Positions 1 to 6,247 of a DNA stretch of 64,000 nucleotides are shown piece after piece (position 1 is the first letter of the stretch; the number at the start of each line of letters is the position of its first letter). The stretch is taken from positions 1,343,501-1,407,500 of the forward strand of contig NZ_LT827010.1 of the NCBI RefSeq assembly GCF_900119315.1, written 5' to 3'. The notes beneath the pieces are model-generated. The model did no database searches and was not told where the DNA came from. It was given only the letters and a program-made list of their open reading frames with translations. A program made the translations under genes and the position numbers. The stretch is from Actinoplanes sp. SE50/110. GTDB taxonomy: Bacteria; Actinomycetota; Actinomycetes; Mycobacteriales; Micromonosporaceae.

Positions 1-1
1 C

Positions 2-817
2 GACTCCGGCAACTGGGACATCGGCCAGCCCGCGCTGACCACCTCACTGCGCGGCCTGGTCAACCTGTTCGTCGAGGTCGAGGTGCTGCGCGGTGCGGTG
101 CACAGCGGCATGTTCGGCGGCGCCGTTCCGGACGCGCTGATCACCCTGTCCCGCCTGCTCAGCTCGCTGCACGACGACGACGGCGAGGTCGCGGTCGACG
201 GTCTGGTCGGCCGGGAGGGCGCCAGCGTCGACTACCCGCAGGACCGGTTCCGGCACGAGGCCGGCATGCTCGACGGCGTCACCCTGATCGGCCGCGGCAC
301 GATCACCGACCGGATCTGGACCAAGCCGTCCATCTCGGTGCTCGGCATCGACGCGCCACGCACCCTGGAGGCGGCCAACGCGCTGCAGGCCTCGGCGAAG
401 GCCAAGGTCAGCGTCCGGGTCGCTCCGGGTGACGACCCGAAATCGGTGTACGCCGCGGTCAAGAGCCACCTGGAGAAGCACGTGCCGTGGGGCGCGCACG
501 TCGAGGTGACCCTGGAGAGCGACGGCGACCCCTGCGTGATCGACGCGACCGGCCCCGGTTTCGACGCCGCCCGTTCCGCGTTCCGGTCCGCGTGGGACGG
601 CACCGAGCCGGTCGACATGGGTGTCGGTGGATCGATTCCGTTCATCGCCACCTTCCAGGAGCTGTTCCCGGATGCCACGATCCTGGTAACCGGTGTCGAG
701 GACCCGCACTCCGCCGCGCACGGGCCGAACGAGAGCCTGCACCTGGGCGAGTTCGAGCGGGTCTGCCTCGCCGAGGTGCTGCTGCTCAAGAACGTTGCGG
801 AGAACCTGACGAAGTGA
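2..817 (+). CDS. M20 family dipeptidase, C-terminal part (5' end outside window)
   Basis: The reading frame is already open at the left edge, so the N-terminus lies outside the window; 271 residues are visible. The segment VEVEVLRGAVHSGMFGGAVP matches the lid/dimerisation domain of M20/M25/M40 zinc peptidases, and the end (VEDPHSAAHGPNESL) carries the C-terminal metal-ligand histidine region of the family. Such enzymes cleave dipeptides or short peptides in the cytoplasm with a two-zinc site. The exact substrate cannot be told. It ends 18 bp before the next gene, an FAD monooxygenase on the same strand, so the two may be co-transcribed. Confidence 0.88.
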   Translation, partial: DSGNWDIGQPALTTSLRGLVNLFVEVEVLRGAVHSGMFGGAVPDALITLSRLLSSLHDDDGEVAVDGLVGREGASVDYPQDRFRHEAGMLDGVTLIGRGTITDRIWTKPSISVLGIDAPRTLEAANALQASAKAKVSVRVAPGDDPKSVYAAVKSHLEKHVPWGAHVEVTLESDGDPCVIDATGPGFDAARSAFRSAWDGTEPVDMGVGGSIPFIATFQELFPDATILVTGVEDPHSAAHGPNESLHLGEFERVCLAEVLLLKNVAENLTK

Positions 818-835
818 GCTAGGACGGAGTCGCTG

Positions 836-2314
836 ATGACCGAGCTGTCGTGTGAGGTCCTCGTGGTGGGCGCCGGCCCGACCGGGCTGATGCTCGCCAA
901 CTGGCTGACCCGGCTCGGGGTGCAGGTGCTCGTGGTGGACGGCAAGGACGGTCCGACCCGCGAGTCCCGGGCCCTCGTGGTGCAGGCGCGCAGCCTGGAG
1001 ATCTACGACCAGCTCGGCATCGGCGACCAGATCCTCGACGCGGCGAACCGGGCGGAGGCGATCTCGCCCGGCAGCGGCTCCCGGGTGTTCGGCCGGGTGC
1101 CGCTCGGGGCGCTCGGGCGCGGCACCACGCCGTACCCGTTCCTCGAGGTCCTCGAACAGAGCCGCAACGAGGAGATCCTCTACGACCACCTGCGCAAGCT
1201 CGGCGGTGACGTGATCTGGGAGACCCCGGTCACCGCGGTCACCCAGGTCGAGAGGGGACTCGAGGCGAAGGTCGGCAACCACACCGTCCAGGCCCGGTTC
1301 TGCGTCGGCTGCGACGGGGCCAACTCGGCGGTCCGCAAGGCTCGCCGGATCGCGTTCGAGGGCAGCACCAACGCGCATCGGTTCTACGTGCTGGATGCGG
1401 CCGCGGCGGCCGGTCTGGTCGGCGGCGCGGTCAACGTGCGGCCGGGCGGGCGGGACTTCCTGCTCGCCTTCCCGATGCCCGGCCGGGACAACTGGCGGCT
1501 GATCGGCATCGTCCGGGACGTCGACGGCGACTCCGCGCTCGACGAGGACGACGTGCGCGGCCGGCTGCGGGAGTTGTTCGCGGTCACCTACACCGAGGCG
1601 CGCTGGTTCGCGACGTACCGGGTGCATCACCGGGTCGCCGCCGCCTTCCGGGACGGCCCGTTCCTGCTGGCGGGGGACGCCGGGCACGTCCACTCGCCGA
1701 TCGGTGCGCAGGGCATGAACACCGGTCTGCAGGACGCCCACAACCTGGCCTTCAAACTCGCCGACGTGCTGCGCGGCCGCCGCCGGGACACCTGGCTCGA
1801 CCGGTACGAGGCGGAGCGCCGCCCGGTCGCCAAGACGCTGGTGGCCACCACCGACCGGCTCTTCCAGGCGATCACCTCGCAGCGCACGCTGAGCCGGGTG
1901 GTGCGGACCGCCATGATCCCGCTGATCGCCCCGATGGCGGCCCGCGCGCTGCCGCGGACCTCCGGCGGGTCCCGACTGTTCCAGTACGTCTCACAGACCC
2001 GCATCCACTATCCGATCGGTCCGCAGGCGCGCACCCCGGACGGCAAACGGGACCCGGTCGTCGGCCGCCGCCTGCCGTGGACCGGAGCGAACTTCGCCGT
2101 GCTGCGCACCGCCGATTGGCAGATCCACGGGTACGGCGGCGTCGAGGGCACCGAGGCCCCGGATCTCGGCCTCCCGGTGCACGTCTTCCCGGCCGCACCG
2201 GCCACCCCGCTACAGCCCGGCTTGTTCTATCTGGTCCGCCCGGACGGCTTCGTCGCGGGCCGCGCCACGCCGGCCGAGGCGGAGGTGACTTTCCGACACG
2301 CCTTGGCGGTGTGA
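836..2314 (+). CDS. FAD-dependent monooxygenase (PheA/TfdB aromatic hydroxylase type)
   Basis: This 492-residue protein has the class A flavoprotein monooxygenase layout. Near the N-terminus is a Rossmann dinucleotide motif (VVGAGPTGL, residues 10-18). A DG motif follows (GCDGANSAVRKA, about residue 160), then a GD motif (AGDAGHVHSPIGAQGMNTGL, about residue 280) that binds the FAD ribityl chain. The family hydroxylates phenols or polyketide-like aromatics using NAD(P)H and oxygen; the substrate here is unknown. The ATG start follows a weak purine stretch (aggacgg). The C-terminal thioredoxin-like domain of phenol hydroxylases is only about 100 residues here. No biosynthetic gene cluster surrounds it. 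Confidence 0.85.
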   Translation: MTELSCEVLVVGAGPTGLMLANWLTRLGVQVLVVDGKDGPTRESRALVVQARSLEIYDQLGIGDQILDAANRAEAISPGSGSRVFGRVPLGALGRGTTPYPFLEVLEQSRNEEILYDHLRKLGGDVIWETPVTAVTQVERGLEAKVGNHTVQARFCVGCDGANSAVRKARRIAFEGSTNAHRFYVLDAAAAAGLVGGAVNVRPGGRDFLLAFPMPGRDNWRLIGIVRDVDGDSALDEDDVRGRLRELFAVTYTEARWFATYRVHHRVAAAFRDGPFLLAGDAGHVHSPIGAQGMNTGLQDAHNLAFKLADVLRGRRRDTWLDRYEAERRPVAKTLVATTDRLFQAITSQRTLSRVVRTAMIPLIAPMAARALPRTSGGSRLFQYVSQTRIHYPIGPQARTPDGKRDPVVGRRLPWTGANFAVLRTADWQIHGYGGVEGTEAPDLGLPVHVFPAAPATPLQPGLFYLVRPDGFVAGRATPAEAEVTFRHALAV

Positions 2315-2331
2315 TCGACGGCGGGTCCTGA

Positions 2332-2337
2332 TAGGAT
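2332..2337 (+). promoter_or_regulatory. Possible -10 element (TAGGAT) for a leaderless transcript
   Basis: TAGGAT fits the actinobacterial TANNNT -10 pattern and lies 6 bp before the ATG at 2344, which would put the transcription start on or next to the start codon. No Shine-Dalgarno sequence precedes that ATG and no convincing -35 is present. Inference only. Confidence 0.4.
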
Positions 2338-2343
2338 TCGAAC

Positions 2344-2637
2344 ATGCGTTCGATAGGTGCTGTTCCGAACGGCAGCGTGACCCGGCCCAAGCCCGCCGGG
2401 CCACGCGCCACTCTGGATCGGCTTCGGACTCGCGATCGGATCGAGTCGATCGCGCGGCTGCGTGCCGCGGTCCGGGCTCTGGGGGACGTCGACGTCTCCG
2501 GGTGGGACGACGCCACCCTCACCGAGCATCTCGACGAGCTCTCCCAGGCACTGTGTGGCATCGACACCGAGCTGACCCGGGTTGCAGAGGCGGTCCGCGC
2601 CCGAGGTTTCCGAATAGACGAGCAGCGCGCCGCGTAG
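2344..2637 (+). CDS. Small hypothetical protein
   Basis: This 97-residue protein is not one I recognise. The N-terminal 30 residues are basic and rich in Pro/Arg. The rest looks alpha-helical, with regular Leu/Ala spacing (IARLRAAVRAL, LTEHLDELSQAL, ELTRVAEAVRAR), suggesting a helical hairpin or coiled coil. No signal peptide or membrane segment is seen. High G/C third positions in this frame support coding. There is no ribosome binding site before the ATG, but TAGGAT lies close upstream, so translation may be leaderless. It is followed by a non-coding stretch with a 19-bp tandem repeat. Confidence 0.6.
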   Translation: MRSIGAVPNGSVTRPKPAGPRATLDRLRTRDRIESIARLRAAVRALGDVDVSGWDDATLTEHLDELSQALCGIDTELTRVAEAVRARGFRIDEQRAA

Positions 2638-2970
2638 GCGGGTGGCGTTGGAGTTGGCGAGCAGCGCCGGACAGCCGGGTGGCGGCGGGGTGGGCCGGCA
2701 GCGGCGGATAGCGGAGTGCCGCCGGCTAGCTGCCGGATGGCGCCGCATGGCCGGGCGCCGCCGGGGTAGGCCGGTTGTGCCGGGGTAGGCCGGTTGTGCC
2801 GGGGTAGGCCGGTTGTGCCGGGGTAGGCCGGTTGTGCCGGGGTAGGCCGGTTGCGCCGGGGTAGGCCGGTTGTGCCGGGGTGGGTCGGCGGTGCCGGGAT
2901 CGATGGGTGGCGGCCAAGGTTGGGGAAATGGCCGGCTTCGCCGCGGCGGGCGGCCGGGTGGGCTGCCAGG
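2638..2970. other. Intergenic stretch with tandem repeat, no gene seen
   Basis: 333 bp between the small hypothetical gene and the DNA ligase. It is dominated by a 19-bp tandem repeat (2763-2895). Frames that stay open through it do so only because of the repeat. No promoter for the ligase was convincing. Confidence 0.7.
2763..2895. repeat. 19-bp tandem repeat, about seven copies
   Basis: The unit GGGGTAGGCCGGTTGTGCC begins at 2763, 2782, 2801, 2820, 2839 and 2858, with a diverged seventh copy at 2877. One copy has a T-to-C change (TTGCGCC). The period is not a multiple of three, which argues against a coding role. It ends about 75 bp before the ligase start, so it could affect ligase expression or be a simple minisatellite. 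Confidence 0.93.
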
Positions 2971-4518
2971 ATGGGGATCGTGCGGTTTCTTGACATTGCG
3001 GCCACGTCGGCGGCGGTTGCGGCGACCGGCGGGCGGAAAGCGAAGATCGAGCTGCTCGCGCACGCGCTGCGGCGGCTGGAGCCGGACGAGATCGCGGCCG
3101 GTTCCGCGTATCTCGCCGGGGAGCTGCGGCAGCGGCAGACCGGTGTCGGCTACGCCGGCCTGCGAGAGCGGCCGGCCCCGGCGCTGGAGCCGACGCTGAC
3201 CGTCGCCGGCGTGGACGCGTCGATCGCCGAGATCGCCACGGTCGCGGGAGCGGGCTCCCAGGCGCGGCGGCGGCAGCTGCTCGGCGCGCTGTTCGGCGCG
3301 GCGACCGCGGACGAGCAGCGGCTGCTGACCGGGCTGTTCAGCGGGGAGCTGCGCCAGGGCGCGCAGGCCGGGCTGCTGACCGAGGCGATCGCGGTGGCCG
3401 CGGCGGTGCCGGTCACCGGCGTACGCCGCGCCCTGCTCCTGTCCGGCGATCTGAAGCAGGTCGCGGCCGCGGCCCTGACCGGGGGAGCGGCCGCGCTCGC
3501 CGCGATCAGCTTGCGGGTGGGCACACCGCTCACCCCGATGCTCGCGCAGAGCGCGCCGGACATCGCCGCCGCTCTGCTGGCCACCGGCACCCCGGCGGTG
3601 GTCGACACCAAGCTCGACGGCATCCGCATCCAGGTGCACCGCTCCGGCGACGAGGTGGCCGTCTTCACCCGCAGCCTGGACGACATCACCGAACGCCTGC
3701 CCGGCGTGGTCGCCGCGGCCCGGGCGTTGCCGCTGCGCGAGGTGGTGCTCGACGGCGAGGCGATGGCGCTCGACGAGCAGGGCCGGCCCCGCCCGTTCCA
3801 GGAGACGTCGAGCCGCGCCGCCACCCGGGCGAAGACGGGCGGGACCGACGCCGCGGCCGTGCTGGTGCCGTACTTCTTCGACCTGCTGCACCTGGACGGC
3901 ACCGATCTGCTGGACGAGCCCGGCCGGGTGCGCTGGGCCGCGCTGGCCGACGCACTGCCGGCGGGGCTGATCGTCGGCCGGCAGACCGTGGAGACGCAGG
4001 AGCAGGGGGCCGCCGCGTTCGCCGCCGCCCTGGCCGCCGGACAGGAGGGCGTCGTGGTCAAGGCTCCCGACGCGCCGTACGACGTGGGCCGCCGCGGCTC
4101 CGCCTGGGTGAAGGTGAAGCCCCGGCACACCCTGGACCTGGTGGTGCTGGCCGTCGAGTGGGGACACGGGCGGCGCCGCGGCTGGCTGTCCAACCTGCAT
4201 CTGGGCGCCCGGGATCCGGAGACCGGCGGGTTCGTCATGCTGGGCAAGACGTTCAAGGGCCTCACCGACGAGCTGTTGCGCTGGCAGACCGAACGGTTCA
4301 AGGAACTCGCGGTCGACGACAACGGCTGGGTGGTGCGGGTCCGGCCGGAGCAGGTGGTCGAGATCGCGTTCGACGGGGTGCAGACGTCGCCGCGCTATCC
4401 GGGCGGGGTCGCGCTGCGCTTCGCCCGGGTGCTGCGTTATCGCGACGACAAGCCGGCCGCCGAGGCGGACACCATCGACGCGGTCCGGGCGATCGGGGGC
4501 GGCGCCGTGACCTCCTGA
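2971..4518 (+). CDS. ligB: ATP-dependent DNA ligase (LigB type)
   Basis: This 515-residue cytoplasmic enzyme seals nicks using ATP. The nucleotidyltransferase motif I is KLDGIR, with the adenylated lysine at about residue 214. Motif III is VVLDGEAM, motif IV EGVVVKA, and motif V WVKVKP. An N-terminal DNA-binding domain (residues 1-200) precedes the core and an OB-fold domain follows, as in actinobacterial LigB proteins (about 500 residues). It is expected to supplement the essential NAD-dependent LigA in repair. I chose ATG 2971, where similarity to the family seems to start (VRFLDIAATS). GTG 2980 is equally plausible, with ggatgggg just upstream. The tandem repeat lies in its upstream region. 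Confidence 0.92.
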   Translation: MGIVRFLDIAATSAAVAATGGRKAKIELLAHALRRLEPDEIAAGSAYLAGELRQRQTGVGYAGLRERPAPALEPTLTVAGVDASIAEIATVAGAGSQARRRQLLGALFGAATADEQRLLTGLFSGELRQGAQAGLLTEAIAVAAAVPVTGVRRALLLSGDLKQVAAAALTGGAAALAAISLRVGTPLTPMLAQSAPDIAAALLATGTPAVVDTKLDGIRIQVHRSGDEVAVFTRSLDDITERLPGVVAAARALPLREVVLDGEAMALDEQGRPRPFQETSSRAATRAKTGGTDAAAVLVPYFFDLLHLDGTDLLDEPGRVRWAALADALPAGLIVGRQTVETQEQGAAAFAAALAAGQEGVVVKAPDAPYDVGRRGSAWVKVKPRHTLDLVVLAVEWGHGRRRGWLSNLHLGARDPETGGFVMLGKTFKGLTDELLRWQTERFKELAVDDNGWVVRVRPEQVVEIAFDGVQTSPRYPGGVALRFARVLRYRDDKPAAEADTIDAVRAIGGGAVTS

Positions 4519-4572
4519 ACGGGGTCGCCGCCGGCGGCGGAGATCTGCGCGGATGAGGGCGGCACACCGGCC

Positions 4573-5043
4573 TCACAGGGCGGACAGGCTCCGCACGTAG
4601 TTGACCTGCTGATTGATCGTGATCACGTCCTGCTCGTCGTTGACGGCGATCCGCGCGACGTACTGCTGGGGGCCGCTGGTGACGGTGACCTGCACGGTGC
4701 CCTGCGGCGCCGTCTCCTTGACCAGCAACAGCAGCAGGCTCAGGCCGAACGTGAAACACATGCCGGCGAAGCCGACGATCTTGGCCCAGAGCGGGGTGCG
4801 GCGCAAGGTCACCCAGAACTCATTGACCTGCCAGCGGGAACCGGCCAGCGGGAAGTCGCCGGCCGGGGTGCGGATCGTCGACGAGGTGACCTCGATCTCG
4901 GCGATCTGCACGATGACCGGGCCGCTCTGCCGGGGCGGCTCATACGGCGACGCGGGCTGCGGCCGCGGCACGGGCGGAGTCGGCGGGGGCCCGGCCGGGG
5001 CCGGCGTGGGGGTGCCCCAGGGGTCGTCCGGCGGGAAGGTCAT
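4573..5043 (-). CDS. Membrane-anchored hypothetical protein
   Basis: This 156-residue protein begins with a proline-rich cytoplasmic stretch of about 45 residues (PVPRPQPASPYEPP). A soluble beta-rich segment follows, then one membrane span of about 23 residues (VGFAGMCFTFGLSLLLLLV), then a beta-rich C-terminal domain of about 50 residues. I do not recognise a family with confidence. A longer open frame exists upstream, but it is antisense-like Arg/Pro sequence overlapping SURF1, so I take ATG 5043. It lies 10 bp downstream of the SURF1 stop on the same strand and is probably co-transcribed with it. Its stop faces the DNA ligase gene. Confidence 0.72.
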   Translation of the reverse strand: MTFPPDDPWGTPTPAPAGPPPTPPVPRPQPASPYEPPRQSGPVIVQIAEIEVTSSTIRTPAGDFPLAGSRWQVNEFWVTLRRTPLWAKIVGFAGMCFTFGLSLLLLLVKETAPQGTVQVTVTSGPQQYVARIAVNDEQDVITINQQVNYVRSLSAL

Positions 5044-5053
5044 GACCCGGACA

Positions 5054-6136
5054 TTAATCGGCGCCGTTCTGCGCCGCGAGGCGACGGTCCGCCTCCTCGA
5101 CCCGATCGACCGGTTCCGCGGCCTTCCCCGCGGCGGCCCGCAGGTCGGCCTCCTCGACCCGGTCGCGGGGGCGGTCCTTGCTCGCGCGGCGTCGGTCGGC
5201 GACGTCGACGCGGTCGCGGGGGCGGTCCTTGCTCGCGCGGCGTTGGTCGGCGTCGTCGACGCGGTCGCGGGGGCGGTCCTTCTTCGCGCGGCGGGCCTCG
5301 ACCTCCGCGACGCGGTCCCGGGTGCGGGGCGCGGGGGACGCCACCGGTTCGCCGGCCGGCTCGGGGCGTTCGCCGGCCGGGGCGTTGACGCCGTGCGCCT
5401 CCCGGCGCGCCTGATAGCCCCACAGGGCAAGGGCCATGACCGAGAACAACCACCACTGGACGGCGTAGCCACCGTTCTGCCAGGCGTCCTCGTGATCGAT
5501 CGGGACCGCCGCGAAGGCCGGATCGTTGGCCGGCGTCTGGGAGGTCAGCAGCACATACGCCCCGTACACGGGAAATGGCAGCTCGTGCGCGAGCCGGGGC
5601 ACGTTGATCCGGCGGGTGTCCCACCGGCCGTCACGTCGCTCGATCGGGGCAGGTCGACTTTCCGACAGGTGAACCTGTCCGACAACGGTCACCTGGCCGG
5701 TGGGTGCGGGCGGCGCCTGCGGGGGAGCGAGCGCTCCGGCGGCCGCCGGCGGCACCCAGCCGCGGTCGACCAGCACGGCCGTGCCGTCGGCCAGCATCAG
5801 CGGGGTGACGATCTCGAACCCCACGTCGCCGTTGACCGTGCGACCCCGGGCCTGGATCTCGTGCGCCGGGTCGTAGCGGCCGGTGACGGTAACCTTTGTC
5901 CAGGCCACAGCCTTGCCGGGGGAGGCGCCCGGGGTGCCCTGCACGGTGGGTGCGGCGAGCTTCGACGTCATCGGCACGGCCGGCGTCGAGTCCGCCGCGT
6001 CGATCCGGGCGTTGATCTCGCTGCGCTCGTGATACCGGCGGAGCTGCCAGTTGCCGAGCATCACCATGATCACCGAGGCGACCACGGCGAGGACGGCGGT
6101 GGCCAGCCAGCGGGGTGTCAGCAGGAACCGGTACAC
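5054..6136 (-). CDS. SURF1 family cytochrome oxidase biogenesis protein
   Basis: The protein has 360 residues. Residues 1-30 form the first membrane span, followed by the family hallmark GNWQLRRYHER. A periplasm-facing domain contains VTVTGRYDP and VDRGWVPP, and a second span lies near residue 235 (WWLFSVMALALWGYQARR). SURF1 proteins help assemble haem a-containing cytochrome c oxidase. The C-terminal 95 residues are unusual: a highly charged Arg/Asp/Lys tail built from 17-residue repeats (KDRPRDRVDVADRRRAS). This makes the protein much longer than a standard actinobacterial SURF1 (about 260). The tail would sit in the cytoplasm. The gene is divergent from the CobB-like gene. Confidence 0.9.
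   Translation of the reverse strand: MYRFLLTPRWLATAVLAVVASVIMVMLGNWQLRRYHERSEINARIDAADSTPAVPMTSKLAAPTVQGTPGASPGKAVAWTKVTVTGRYDPAHEIQARGRTVNGDVGFEIVTPLMLADGTAVLVDRGWVPPAAAGALAPPQAPPAPTGQVTVVGQVHLSESRPAPIERRDGRWDTRRINVPRLAHELPFPVYGAYVLLTSQTPANDPAFAAVPIDHEDAWQNGGYAVQWWLFSVMALALWGYQARREAHGVNAPAGERPEPAGEPVASPAPRTRDRVAEVEARRAKKDRPRDRVDDADQRRASKDRPRDRVDVADRRRASKDRPRDRVEEADLRAAAGKAAEPVDRVEEADRRLAAQNGAD
5161..5300. repeat. 51-bp in-frame tandem repeat in the SURF1 tail
   Basis: Copies start at 5161, 5212 and 5263 (third partial). The 51-bp period encodes 17 residues, so copy number can change without breaking the reading frame. The copies differ at a few bases (D-D versus V-A positions), so this is not an assembly duplication of a single read. 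Confidence 0.85.
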
Positions 6137-6247
6137 CCCCCGAGGCTACCCGGCGAGGCGGTAGCCTCCGCCGCAGCCGGGTACTGTGCGAACTTCCGGC
6201 GGCCAATAGCACGTGACCGCCGGTCCGCGAAACCCTCGGGGGAAACA

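Noticed and set aside
44..1741. Long minus-strand open frame of 565 codons
   Set aside because: It is antisense to the peptidase and FAD monooxygenase genes, has no recognisable domain and an Arg/Gly/Asp-rich composition typical of shadow frames in high-GC DNA.
2227..4200. Minus-strand open frame opposite the DNA ligase
   Set aside because: It is antisense to a clear LigB gene, and its Pro/Thr/Gly repeats are just the translated 19-bp tandem repeat.
6137..6247. Cobalamin riboswitch before the CobB-like gene or before the cobC-like gene
   Set aside because: Neither upstream region (110 bp and 40 bp) is long enough for, or contains, a recognisable B12-box.
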